Position numbers and translations under genes: made by a program | Source of the DNA: Ditylenchus dipsaci | Lineage: Eukaryota > Nematoda > Chromadorea > Rhabditida > Anguinidae | Length of the DNA: 64,000 nt | Direction: 5' to 3' | NCBI GenBank assembly: GCA_004194705.1 | Contig: SADC01001285.1 | Span: 558,001 to 622,000, forward strand | In this document: positions 23,025-35,307 of the stretch, one piece after another | Layout of the letters: each line of letters begins with the position of its first letter | How positions within the stretch are numbered: the stretch's first letter is position 1 | The notes under the pieces: generated by a model | Told to the model about the DNA's origin: nothing | The model's database searches: none | What the model saw: only the letters and a program-made list of their open reading frames with translations

Positions 23025-24197
23025 GTCATTCAAATTACGATCAAACCTGCTCTGTTGTGGAATGCAAGAAAGATACTCAAACCCATTGACTATCTGGAGC
23101 ATAGACTCTGTCACGTTAGGCAGGGCAACCGAAGGATTTGGCCAAAGTTTACATGAAGGATTGATTTTTTTAGAAACACATGAAGAACTTTGATCAACTC
23201 CTGTAATGTGGAATTAAGTTTTAAAAATATTTTGATCCAGAAATTTACCTGCGCAGAGCCGCTCAGCAACAAAAAGTGGGTTTACGTTGTTTGGACCACT
23301 TCTTAAATAGCATTTGAGTGAATTTAAATCAATGAAAAACTGAGATAGTGTTTACTGAAAATCTTGCACAGCTTTTCTGGTGCAATGCCTTCCACAACTT
23401 TGTTGGTAACTGCATTGTCCACATTGCTCTTCACTCAAGGTAACCTCGCGCAAGTAAGAGTAAAAGTTGGAGAAAGCCTTAAATTTCTCTTACTGAAAAT
23501 GCGAAATACAAAGTGAAAAACCTCTCCCCAACGATCTTGAAGCAACTTGAAGAACACATGTTGTCTACACCCAGTTCTATAAAAAATAATTTGTTGGTCC
23601 ATCTTGATTAGTTCAGGGAAAAAAAACCTTCCGGGTAGAAGCTGCTCAAAATAATTCCGACTCCATCTTGGATTATGTCCCTTGAGCCTGAGAGAAAAAC
23701 ATGAAGTTAAAAAAATGTTCTAGTTTTATTACCAAATACATGGACCCCATTCACTCCAATTTTCTGTAAATCATATGTAAGTGTTTAAAACACATTTAGA
23801 AATCGATTTGATGATTGAAAATTTAAAACAAGTCTTTACATAACGTCTTCGAGATCCACCTGGTCGATTTTAATTAAACTCAAAAAATTCTAAGATGGTA
23901 ACGGTGAAGCAATATTTTATTATGAGCCTAGCATTCATATTCACATTTAGAACCGAAAAACTAATTCACACGAAGGGCTCATATTTATAGACTGGACTGT
24001 GATAGACCTAATTAGTGATAAATTGGTTCTGATAAAATTAACCGCAATTCTTAGCTTGAACCGCATTTCCAAACATGGCAGATATTTGTGCATCTAAAAT
24101 GCAAAAAACAATATAATTTACGAAAATTATGCAAATCACACCTGTAAACGAGAAAAGAAAATAGACCATACAGAACAATAATTTCGTTTGCATCTTC
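23025..24197 (-). CDS. Possible secreted Cys-containing protein, unrecognised, exon model tentative
   Basis: MQTKLLFCMVYFLFSFT (ATG about 24195-24197) looks like a signal peptide. A 48-nt GTGTGA...TTTTAG intron joins it in frame to DAQISAMFGNAVQAKNC. Downstream on the same strand are open segments bounded by plausible splice sites: RWSRNYFEQLLPG (about 23640-23690), CRQHVFFKLLQDRWGE (about 23525-23575), EEQCGQCSYQQSCGRHCTRK (about 23370-23440) and CKLWPNPSVALPNVTES to RFDRNLND stop (about 23025-23200). I cannot name a family and the frame choices are ambiguous; some segments may be chance. Confidence 0.3.
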
Positions 24198-24489
24198 TCA
24201 GTAGTATAAAATAAGCAGAGGATCATAATTCGTGATCATAATTAATTTACAACACCTTGCACTAAGAAGAATTATTCGGAGTTTTGCGAAAGAAGAGAAA
24301 ATCAAGGAGATGTTGGATATGAAGGAAATAACGATTTCTCTTGACCCGAAAGACTAATAACTAATAAATTTCAGATTGAATAAATCAGCCTGGTTGCCTC
24401 TTGGCTTGCTGGAGTTGATGAAAACAGTATTGTTTATTACTTTATCCGCACTAAAATAAGGACACAATCGAAAAAGGCAACAACTTAGT

Positions 24490-26370
24490 CTAAGATTCAA
24501 GCCAGTGTTGAATTTTCTGAGGTAGACTCCGGTTCTTGAAACACGCCATAATTGTCTCATCTTCAATATTTAGAAAAATTCTCCTAAATTAAAAGATATT
24601 ATTCAAGCTAGGCAAAAAGTCAATAATAATATAGAAAACTTTATACATACCGAAATTCAAGCTGTCCAATATCTGTCCCACTTTTTAATTTGATCGCTGA
24701 CAGTGAAACGAGCTCATCCATGTCCTTAATAGACCGTTACAGTCCCAACAAAAGCTGTTAAGAATATTATAACCTTGTACAAAACCGAAGACGTTACGCA
24801 CATGCTAGTATCAAACTGGTTGACGAACTTACTGAATTCTGAAGAACTATATGATAAGAAAGTCTGAGACTGAAAATGGAAAATCATGCCATTGACAACA
24901 TCTCTGCAAGAACACTCCATTTTCCGCATTTTCTTTTGAACAAGAGACAGACAACGTAACAAACACAACTGCCTGAGTGGAACACCTAAAAAGTCAGAGC
25001 TGTTTCACAAAAAAACGACAAATGGCATACCCTCCAAAATGGACAACATCTCATTCGTAGGCCAGCAAGTTTCTATGGAAAACTGAAGAAGCTGTAATGG
25101 ACTTAGATGCTCTGAGAATTCCATCTGAAGCATTGTAGAGAAAACGATGGCCAGCTTTTTGACTAGCGAAAACGATGAATGGTGACTGGCAAATTTTTCG
25201 AGAGTAGGCTTCAACCCAGGGTAGTCTTCTCGGACTTGCTTAAAATTATACTCATAAAGCATCGGTTAGAAACGAGAAACATACTCTGATTCGATTTTTG
25301 TCTGCAAAAAGCTGTAGAAGATAGAAAAAGCAGCTGTGGATTTGTTCCGGATCTGCTCGAACGTTGAAATTAATCCTGATTTTTGAAAGCCTCGACTTGA
25401 TTCGCTTTTCCAGAAGATTAACACTGTCCTAAATATGGCTCACGAGTGTATCATTGAATTATGGTCACCCGGGGCGTACCCAGAGAGGGAGCGGGGGAGG
25501 GGGGGGGGCACGTGCCCCAACCGCCCGTCAGATTTTTTCCAAAACGGTGTAGGTAAAATAGCCGCGAAAATTTTGAAAAAGGGTGCAGGTAAAATGGCCT
25601 GGCGCCCCCTCTGTCAGAAATTTCTGCGTACGCCACTGATGGTCACTGTAACAAAAACATACCTCCGTCGTCCCAACTAGCAAAACAAGCCATGGATTCA
25701 TCTAAAATTTTGTGTGACTAGACCAGAATGCACATCCTCTTCCATAAAAACTAAAAAAACTAACCTGACTTCCATTGAGGATACTGTAAAGAAAGCACTG
25801 ATATTGCTTGGTGGAAAACGCCTCGAAATGGTCAATAACAAATATTCTCCTTTGAGATGCCTAAAGGATTTTTTGTGAAATTAAGCAAGTATAGCAAACG
25901 AAACAGAACTTTACCAAAATTTTGTCCTCGGAAAGCGAATTAAGCAAGCCATAATCTGTGAGAGTTTTAGCAGTAGTATGTTCATCACCATCAAGCACCA
26001 CCAATTCGCCAGATTTTTTGGCCTGCGGAAAATATAGCTCTAGCAGATTGTTTAAAAGAGTCGTTTTCCCTGATCCACGCCTTCCAGAGAGTACGCAAGA
26101 GTTTCCTTGATTTGTTTTCTTGAAGTTAGACAGCAGAGCCTCTAACTTTCTATAACAATCTGCATTTTATTCATACAGCAAAAGCATGAGTACCAACTTC
26201 TTCTGAGCATCTAGTCCAATTAGCATGCTTTCCATCGACTGCTGCAGCATTTTATCAGATTTTCTGCAAATATGACTTTTTTTTTATCAAACAATATAAC
26301 TTCTTGGAAAACCCAGGCCAAAATCTGAGTCCTCGATCCTGGAGTAATTTGAATTCACATGTGAAATCAT
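24490..26370 (-). CDS. ORC4: ORC4-like origin recognition complex subunit 4
   Basis: ORC4 is an AAA+ subunit of the six-protein complex that marks replication origins. Walker A is SGRRGSGKTTLLNNLL (about 26050-26097). The Walker B region reads IFVIDHFEAFSTKQYQ (about 25800-25850), with His where ORC4 often has Glu (ILDEFD). Then come LLEKRIKSRLSKIRINFNV (25375-25420), VREDYPGLKPTLEKF (about 25200-25240), and a C-terminal winged-helix part ending DETIMACFKNRSLPQKIQHW, stop 24490-24492. The ATG at 26368-26370 gives MISHVNSNYSRIEDSDFG. Introns are 40-60 nt except one that hosts a repeat at 25.46-25.64 kb. Identification comes from the Walker A/B to LLEKR-KSR series and the C-terminus; individual exon ends are approximate. 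Confidence 0.82.
25462..25642. mobile_element. Short element with GGCGTACCC / GCGTACGCC ends inside an ORC4 intron
   Basis: Begins GGTCACCCGGGGCGTACCC and ends GCGTACGCCACTGATGGTCAC. GGTCAC and its inverse mark the ends, and a G-run next to GCACGTGCCCC follows the left end. Two internal GGTGTAGGTAAAATAGCC-like words repeat. Superfamily not assigned. Confidence 0.5.
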
Positions 26371-26438
26371 ATTTCTAAAAATATTTTCCCGCTTTTTTCT
26401 GAAATGCAATATGAATGCCAATTACTTTGGCTTATATT

Positions 26439-29239
26439 TAGGGTCGTCAAACGTTCGAAAGTTCGATTCGACGAACGTTCGAAGTTTGAAATTTTCGAAC
26501 GTTCTGTTCGATTCGAAGTTCGAGTTTGAAATTTTCGAAGAACGTTTGGTTCGAAGTCGAACGTTCGAAAAAATCTCGAACATTTCAAACAATGTTTGAA
26601 ATGGCTCTAGGTCAATTGGTTCACGGTCAATTGGTCCACAAAATTATTTTCAAATTAATCTTTTTGTCTTGTGAAGAACTTCTGTTATTTTAACAGTTTT
26701 TCGATAATTCAGCCTTAACCCTACTGGTTAATCCACGCACCAACCAAACCAAGTGGTCGTCCACCTGGAGCAAAATTTTTTTCACGTTTTTCATGTTCCA
26801 AAACCCGTTTCCTGGACTGATTCGGACACGCTGAAGATGGTTTGATAGTGGTAAAATGGGCTATACTATAGAATGACCCCCCCCCAGCTAGCGAAAATTT
26901 ACTTTTCCTGAAGGGAAAGGACCCGTCCCATTTTGATTCTCGTGCTCTGAATAGGCACGGAAACACTTTGGTTTCCGAAAAATCGAAAAAAAATTTTTCG
27001 ATTTGCCTTGGTTCCCCAAGGTAAAAAATTTAAGAAAATTAAAAAAAATATTTTTTTAATTCCCGCCAAAACATTTTTAAAGGGAATTAGGGCTGTATTG
27101 GGAGGGGAAGGGACAAAAGAGGGCCCCTAATCACACAGAGCCCATTAACAAGAAGATGTTGAACATAGTTTTGAATACTGGGGCCTACCGCATAAATAAA
27201 CTCTGGTATGCATGCTTTTTTATGCATCCAGAGTCACTTTCGAGTGATTTGTGTCTAAGGTATGTGGGTGTGCGCATCTCAACTCCAGGCCCCAGGCCCC
27301 CTGCTTCCCCTTCGGGGGCGCAGGGGGCTTGAGAGTTAGAGATGCGCTCACTCACTTACCTTAGACATGATTCCGAGAAGTACTCTTGACCATAAAATGT
27401 ATATAGAGTCTCTTTTTGCCACGGCCCAGTTGAAAAACATGGCAGGACATCCGAAGTAGTCCAGAATTCACTTTTTTATAATTTTGCCATGAAGGTGGCC
27501 CCTTTTATTCCCTTCCCTCCCAATACAGCCCTAAATCCTTAAAAAATGTTTTGGCGGGAATTCAAAAAAAATATTTTTTTGAATTTTCTTAAATTTTTTA
27601 TTTTGGGGGACCAAAGCAAATCGAAAATTTTTTTTTTCGATTTTTCGCAAACCAAAGTGTTTCCGTGCCTATTCAGAGCACGAGAATCAAAATGAGACGG
27701 GTCCTTTCCCCTTCAGGAAAAGTAATTTTTCGCTAGCTGGGGGGGCATTCTATAGTGTTACCGTAAAATGCCATTTTCTCGAGTATTTTTTGAGTTTTGG
27801 TGAAATAGAGTTTTGGTAAAATCAATTATTTCCAATACTCAAAAAACATCCAAGAAACCCATATTTCACTATTATCAAACCCTTTTCAGCTTGCCCGTAT
27901 TAGTCCAGAAAAAACAATTTTGCAACATAAAACGTGAAAAAAATCGATCCAAGTGGACGACCACTTCGTTTAGTCGGTGCATAGATTATCCATGAAAACT
28001 GAGGTTGGATCATAAAAAACATTGTAAATTTTGAAAGTTCTTTACAGTCGACAATATAACTACCCGGGTACCAGTACACTACCTGAGTTCGCCAACCTGG
28101 GTACGACTACCTGGGCACAACAAAACTAAGTGGTCGTCCACTTGGATCAATTTTTTTTTACTTTTTGGGGTTCCAAAACTTGTTTTCTGGACTGATTCGG
28201 ACACGCTGAAGATGGCTTGATAATAGAAAGATAAGGTTTTTCATTGTATTTTTCGAGTAATTGGATAAAATTGACTTTACCAAAACTCGATTTTACCAAA
28301 ACTATAAAAATGCTCGAGAAAACGGCATTTTACCACTATCAAACCATCTTCAGCATGCCTAAGTTAGTCCAGAAAACACGTTTGGACCCCAGAAACGTAA
28401 AATTTTTTTTGATCCAAGTGGTCGTCCACCTGGATCAAATTTTTTAATTTTGTTGGTACATGGACACAGATCCAGCGTTGCACAGAAAAATGTTTAAAAA
28501 TATTTTGTGCCAGGAAAAAATTTTGTGGATGATTTCGGCATCGATGAATTCGGTGTCGATAAATTTGCTTAACGCCTATTTTTACAGTTTTTGTAAATCT
28601 TGTATAACGTGAATTCACTACTGTCAAAACATCTTAGAATACTCGAATTAATGCAGAAAACAGTTTTTGGAACCTAAAAACATAAAAAATTGACCAACCA
28701 CTCGGTTTTTGTTGGTACTTGGAATATCCAGAAGATCGAGCTACCAATGAAAGATGGTCTAATAAACAACCTGGGTACCACCTCGAAACAACCACCACCC
28801 AAGCACCACTACCTAGGCACTTCTACTCCTGAATACTGGTACCTGGTCAATGCCTTGGTACTAGTGCCGTACTACTAGCTTAACACCAGTTCAGCTTTCA
28901 GGGTCATTCCAGCAATTTTAACAAAACTATAAAATTACCCACAAAATGGAATTTTACTATTATCAAACCCTCTTTAGAATGCTCGAGTTAGTGTAAAAAA
29001 CAGGTATTAGAACCCGAAAAACATAAAAAATAATTTAACAACAAAGGATGACCACTTGGTTTGGTTGGTGCGTGGATTAACCAGTAGGGTTAAGGCTGAA
29101 TTATCGAAAAACTTTTGAAATAACAGAAGTTCTTTACAAGCCAAAAAAGATTAATTTGAAAATAATTTTGTGGACCAATTGACCGTGGACCAATTGACCG
29201 CACGCCGTTTGAAATCGAACGTTTGATTCGACAACCCTA
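26439..29239. mobile_element. 2.8 kb hAT-like composite inverted repeat
   Basis: Outer ends TAGGGTCGTCAAACGTTCG and CGACAACCCTA are inverted. Flanks CTTATATT (26431-26438) and GTTATATT (29240-29247) match at 7 of 8 bases, consistent with a hAT-type 8-bp duplication. The arms at 26600-26760 and 29030-29215 pair over about 150 bp (GGTCAATTGGTCCAC, GGTTAATCCACGCACCAAC). Inside are the CCAAGTGGTCGTCCACTTGG palindrome word several times and a nested 0.9 kb palindrome (26846-27765). No transposase is visible. No gene seen in this interval. Confidence 0.65.
26846..27765. repeat. Nested long palindrome with GC-rich hairpin core
   Basis: Arms 26846-27130 and 27470-27765 are inverted (AGCTAGCGAAAA, GGCACGGAAACACTTTGG and CCCTTCCCTCCCAATACAGC segments and their complements). 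The centre, 27195-27370, is a second hairpin with GTGCGCATCTC facing GAGATGCGC and a CCCCCTGC/GCAGGGGG stem. A related hairpin is at 21.66-21.86 kb. Confidence 0.6.
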
Positions 29240-29668
29240 GTTATATTGACTGTATTGGTTTTCGGCATAGCTAGTTTGGAAAAGCGCGAGTTTCGAAATG
29301 TCGGTTTTCGGCATTTGCCGGTTTCGGCAACTTCTCTTTTCGCGAGTTTTTTTTGGAAATTTTCTGTTTTTGGCAATATGAGTTTGGAAATTTCATAGTT
29401 CTTTGGAAAAATGAGTTTGGGAAAATTCTGTTTTCAAAACCTTCTGTGCTTGAACACTATTTCTCGAAAAACCCTGTTATATGCCTATTTTTGGCTCTAT
29501 ACTTACTCATGTATATGTCCTTAACACTTATTCATATAGACTACGGAAATCACCATGATTATCATGATCAACCTAAAAAAATTAACTGGGGAAAATGGGC
29601 GCAACCCCCCCCCCTGAACCGAAACAGGTCCAAATGTTATCAATATTGTTTTGAACAATATAGCTTAC

Positions 29669-29828
29669 CGTATTTTCTCTATTAATGAACCCCTCTAATA
29701 ATGAACCCCCCCCCCCCCTCGATTTTTTGACTAGGATTTCAGAGTTAGGGCCATTTTTGATTTACAATTTCAACTTGAAGGGTTGAAAAATAATGAACCC
29801 GGGTGCATTAATAGAGAAAATACGGTAG
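29669..29828. mobile_element. TACCGTATTTTCTC-type MITE, copy C4
   Basis: Starts TACCGTATTTTCTCTATTAA and ends TTAATAGAGAAAATACGGTA. The word TAATGAACCC occurs at both ends and in the middle, about four times in all. Confidence 0.7.
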
Positions 29829-29829
29829 T

Positions 29830-32800
29830 TTTTCTAGTTATTTTATGTGGTGAAAATGGTGTGCGGTACCTATCTACCATACAGGCATACTTAATGACCC
29901 TCCTGGCATGCGTGGATATCCATTCTACATTGATATCCATCTACCCACCGGTACGCACATGAGAAATCGAAGTTGGTGAAATCGATACTTTGGCCTTATG
30001 AAACCGTGTTTCTATGCAATTTAATCTAAGTATTATAGCATAATTTGTTCAATTATTTCTAGAAACTATTTCAGGCCACCCAAGTGGATATCCATTTGCC
30101 CAAGGGGTGCCTAGCTCAGGTTTCGAGTTTAAATTTTTAGGTCAAACCAGATTCGCCACATGATTTTGAACCAGAGGAAGTGCTTTGTGTTAAAGAAGGT
30201 GGCGTGAACTTTATATACGCATCGCTTATTGTCGAAAGATCAAGTCCCTCCGGGGGTTTTTTAGTTTACTTTTTTAGTAAGTTTACTGACTTTAAGGACC
30301 AATAATCATCGGGCAATCGATTATTATCATTTCCAGCACTGCTTTGCTGTCAGCAATTGCCTCAGTGTTGCGATTTTGAGCAAATGACCACCACAATTAA
30401 AGGAAACCAGCCAAAATGATGCGTACTTATTTTATATGGCCGGAGCCTCCACCAATTTTATTTATTTGTTAAAGCGTTTAGTGACTTTCTAGAGTCAGAA
30501 TATCATGGCGAACCAGATAGAAATTTTAACATACCAAAATCACCTCATTAAACCAATGTGGCTAGCGAAAGTTTGACCAGAGAACAAATGAGTAATATCG
30601 AGGCGTAGGATTTCGGTATTATAGGGAGTTTTTGTATTTTGAAAAACGATCGTCAAAATCGGCATGCTTGCGATACTTGCGATCAGACTGTGAAAACAGA
30701 ATTGACAAAAAATTCAAAGATAGGTCTGAAAAGTGTCGGACCCAGCCGGGTAACGAACTTTTTCGTCCCATTTTTCACTCGTTCTGCGTCAAATCTGATA
30801 TAGATGACCTTATACTGCTTTTAAAACTAGACAGAATACTTAAAAATCTAGACGAGAACGAATGTAAAAATTTATCGAAAAAGAAAAGAACTGCTGGTTC
30901 GCGCCTTTTCTCCCCATCGGGAACGATCATGCCCCTTTTAGAAGCTGTTCTTTGATTATCACAATCACAAAAATCGGCTCAAGACAAAAATTATTTAAAA
31001 TTTGAAAAAATTTGAATTTAAATAAATTTTGTCTCGAACGGAATTTTAAATTTGACAGTGAGTGTGAGAACCAGATTGCAGTTTCTCAAGTATGCTGAAC
31101 ACGAATCCGGTGTCAGAAGTTCAGGTTTATGTAGCGAAACCAAAGTTTCAGGTCGAGATGCCTTTTGGAATATACATTTGAACGTTTGCTTAACATTAAA
31201 AAGCCGGATTTTCGATTACTTTAAAGCAGTATCTGGTGCAATTTTTTATTTTATGTCGAATAGTATCAGCTATTGACTGAAAAATTGGGTTTGCACACTT
31301 TTTCGTGCATATTTTTGTATGAACAACGTTTTTGAAAAAAAACGCAATGGTTTCTCTAAGCCGAAATTCTTTTATTCGATTGTCATAAATGGTCCTAGTG
31401 CAGAAGCGGTTGCAAAATTTGCCTTGGTCCCCCCTGTTGTTTTTTTTGCGAAATATGCCTTGGTCCCCCTGTTTATTAAGTTATATTAATTATAGTGATT
31501 GTAGTGATCATGGTGATTATGGTTAACATGATCACCTTTACCATGATCAGCGTAAAATTTTGCACAAGTACACACCGTCAGGACGTACAGCCTTTCCCGT
31601 GTTAAAGCGCATTTTTGACCCACTAAACAAATTTCTAGCTGACTGTTTTAAACGAATATACTACTTTTTTTCAAAAAATATCAAAAATGCTGATATTCAT
31701 CTCTAAATTTGTATATGGCAACAAAAAGAAAATCGAATTTGACTGAATTAAGTATCGTTTCCGAAGAACTCATTTTATGTTATAATCCTGGTTGAAGGGT
31801 TGTGATTGTAAACGTGATTGTATAATGGTCTGTGTATGTATTTAATAAAGCTATTTCGTGTTGTGCCTTGTATTTCTGTGACATCTAAGATTGATAGGCG
31901 TATTGCTGTATCGATTAATAATCCGTCGGTTAGTTTTTAGCATTTTTGAACAGCTTCTAAGATTTACCTAATTACCATTATGAAAAGCCGTGCAAGAGTT
32001 TTGCTCGGATTCATGTAATATATTTATCTCCTTTTGATTGACTATTTCATTGCTCAGAAAAAAATCTGTCCCAACTTTCTTTTATTAAAATACCACAATA
32101 AACTAATAATATCATGTACAAATCAGGCTTTCACAAAAATAAAAATGATGGTTAGCCCTAACTATTAAAAGCAAAAAATTAAAGAAATCGCAAAATCACA
32201 GAGCAAATAATAGTTGTTATTAAAAACAAGCCTGGGATCATTATTAATGTAAAATGTGTGCGTTTTTCTGCTTCAATACTTGACCAATTTTCCAAATAGC
32301 CAGGAAAAATTTACAAACTACCTAAATATACTTTTTAAAAAGTGAAGAAAAATGTAAATGGGGGATTACACACAAATAAACAAGACTTATGGCAGCCAAG
32401 AAGTAAACTTTGACGTAAGATAAGACAAAAAACAGCTAAGGACTAGCGAAATGTTTTTAAATTTTAAAGGAACTTTCCAACTTAAATAACTCACAACAAC
32501 AAACGATAATATAACAGTCTTCTTTAAAAAGAGTGAAAATATGAACCGAATAAAGAAGTAAAAAACAGGATATTAATCTCATACTACGGCCTATGAATAA
32601 GAATCCAAATAAATCCAATTTCACGATACAGTGGATTCTCGATATAAGCACTCCCTCAAATTCGAACTCTACATGGACATAACCCTTTTGGTTACCTTTA
32701 CTTTCGAAATGTTTTTTAACTTAATTTGTCCGTCTGAATGGAAAAATCGCAAGGATTTCGATTTTACCGGTTGATTTTGGAAAAAAATTAATATTTTTAT

Positions 32801-35300
32801 CACCAATGCCCGCATGTCTCAATGTAAGAGAAGCTCTTGTAATGGTCGAGACCAGCAGGTCTTGATGGCGAAAATCTTAATTTTCACCGAACGATGAGTA
32901 AAATTCGAAGTCCTTGCAATTTTCCCGACTATACTAGCCGATTATACTTGGCAAAAAGCGTCAAAAATTAGGATTAAAAATAATGGTCCAATTTTAGGGT
33001 GCTCTTATATCGACACTCGACTGTATTGCATTTCTTACAACTTTTCAAATCCTAGCAAAAAGTGTGAGCATACACAAAAAGAGAACAACAAATTTGTCGG
33101 AGAAAATAAAATTGCGAAATAAAAATTGCAATAAAAATACATCAAAATACAAGAGAGATAAAGCTAGGATCAATGTAAAAAGATGCGACATAATTCAAGT
33201 GTATGTGCGTTTATACTCACTTGTGTATGCCTCAGTTACACAACACAAACCCGTACCGATATTCTAGGTTGAATATTGTTCAGGGGGTGGGAAAGTCACT
33301 GAAAAAAGGCAACGCATTTTGCCATTAAATTTCTCAAAACTCCTGGTCTGCCAACTATATATAGATGTTTTAGTTGGCTTAGAACACAAATAACCTTAGC
33401 CAATTATGCTTGACTTCGATGAAAAAAATGAGATCTATCGCTGTTTGGCTTGTGATTGGAAAAAAATAAAATATTGAAAGAAGGCAAATGATAAGGAAAA
33501 AAGCTTGAATAAGCGTAAGAGAACAACTTTCTAACAAAATATTTTTTGGATGGCAAAATGCTGAAAATGAACATGAAACTACAGGGTGGTAACTTTTTTT
33601 ATTCGAATTTCTGTGAACGAAGTTCGATTCAGTTTAATATAACAACTTTTTCAGTATATAATGACAAAAACACGATTTTCACTTGTTACCCCCTGTGGTT
33701 GAGGCCTTACCCATCCAGAGGCCATCCGTAGACCAGGACCGAAACCACAGGGGGACCAAACTAAAATCGTGTTTCTCACATTATACACAGAAAAATTGTT
33801 AGGTCAAACTGAGTCGAACTGAGTTTTCAGAAAAATTCGGCCATTCAAGGGCCTCCAACAGGCCAGGAACGAAACCACAGAGGGGATTAAGCAAACATAG
33901 TGTTTTTGACAGTATACACCACTTGGCGAGAAAAATCGATCTATAAAAACAGAATTTTGAAAAACGACCAAAGTAAAAAGTTATGGCTATCTCAAAATGG
34001 GGGAATTTCTTATTACCCACTAGCAAGCGAGTTAATTTAAATTATATTTAATACCCTCGATACTCGACAAATAGTAATTTGTCTAATAAAAATTTTGGCT
34101 GACGCAGCCAAAAACACAACAATACAGACTCAAATCCAAAAAAAAAGTTTCTTATCAAAAGCTATAAATTAGGCTAATCAAAATGAGTATTTGATTATGC
34201 TCGTGAAAATTCTATTAAATCATGGTTCAATTTCAAGCAAAGCTGCCACATAGAAACTAGACTATACAAGGGATTTAGCTTTCGGTAAAAATATCAAACA
34301 ATATTACATTAGGAGAAATTTTAAAACAAAACAAAATAAAACAAAATTCAAAATAATTTTAAGAGAAGGAAAAAAGAGGTACCTGCAGTAGAACAAATTC
34401 AGGACAAGACTATGAATTACGAAGTCAAACAAAGCAATTATAAAACCTACAATAAAAGTTGATGTGAGCACTACACCGCAAGTGAATTAAGGCTTATTTC
34501 CGGCAAAAAATTGAAAATGTACCTCAGAATCTAGATCTTAGAAATAATACAATCAGACTGCCACATTTACTGAGGGAAAAATTTGAGTTAGAATATAAAA
34601 AAAAGAATTGGCTCTGAACATCTTGAAAAACTTTTTTGTACGTAAATTTAGCAAAATCTAAATATTTTTAATGTTTTCTGCAAAAAACTTAAATTTATTA
34701 CAGTTTTGGTTGGTACAGCGCACAGTAGACCTTTGCAAACTGTAAATCAATAACTTTCTTTTGCTTTTAACATTTTTCTGTCTTTTTTGGTATGTTGAAT
34801 ACGAACAACTCTGGGTTTACCACAAAAATTTTATTTTGTGGAGGCATTGATCCCAAGCTGATTTTAGTTCAATTCAAAATAGTCAAAGAGTCAGTTTGGA
34901 AGACCAAGAAAACAAAAAATTAAATTTTTGTGGTTACATCCAGAGATGGCATGTTCAGCTCAGCAAAAAAATAGATAAATGTCACCAGCAAACAAAAATA
35001 CTAAAGGCTTACAGTTCGCGAGGTTCCTTGTCAGCAGAAAATATATATTTTTAGAGAACTTCAATTATATTTGGTTTTGCTTTGTATTCTAGGTTTCTCC
35101 TTATTTTTTGAATAAAAATTTGAATACAAAAAAGTCTTGCCAGATATTGATTGGAAAAATATATAAAAAATCTTTAAAAACATCAAAATTTAAAAAGCAA
35201 AAATTTTGCCCGTATTTCGTCAAAGGATTAGAGTAAAATTAAAAAAGGAAAACTAAACATTAAAACTATTAGTAAGTAAAGTAGGTTGTATTCAATCAGT
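29830..35300. other. Long gene-free, AT-rich interval with scattered repeat fragments
   Basis: No conserved coding sequence recognised. It contains a partial copy of the pogo-type body (30640-30780, AAAACGATCGTCAAAATCGG and AGTGTCGGACCCAG), a diverged pogo-type copy P6 (about 32630-33027, CAGTGGATTCTCGATATAAG to CGACACTCGACTG), and a half copy of the CAGGGTGG mariner-like MITE (33582 to about 33790). 34.0-35.3 kb is simple AT-rich sequence and may include the 3' UTR of the gene ending at 35308. Confidence 0.5.
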
Positions 35301-35307
35301 GTTTGCA

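Noticed and set aside
23385..23432. A plus-strand signal-peptide exon (MPSTTLLVTALSTLLFTQ followed by GTAAC)
   Set aside because: Attractive alone, but no plus-strand downstream exon could be found, and the same bases fit a minus-strand Cys-rich exon at least as well.
30632..30955. 107-residue open frame on the plus strand
   Set aside because: It covers a decayed half copy of the pogo-type MITE body (CGATCGTCAAAATCGG, GTGTCGGACC), so the frame is incidental.
29830..35300. A LINE or LTR element in the long gene-free interval
   Set aside because: No reverse transcriptase, integrase or gag-like motif was found in any frame; only MITE fragments and AT-rich sequence are visible.
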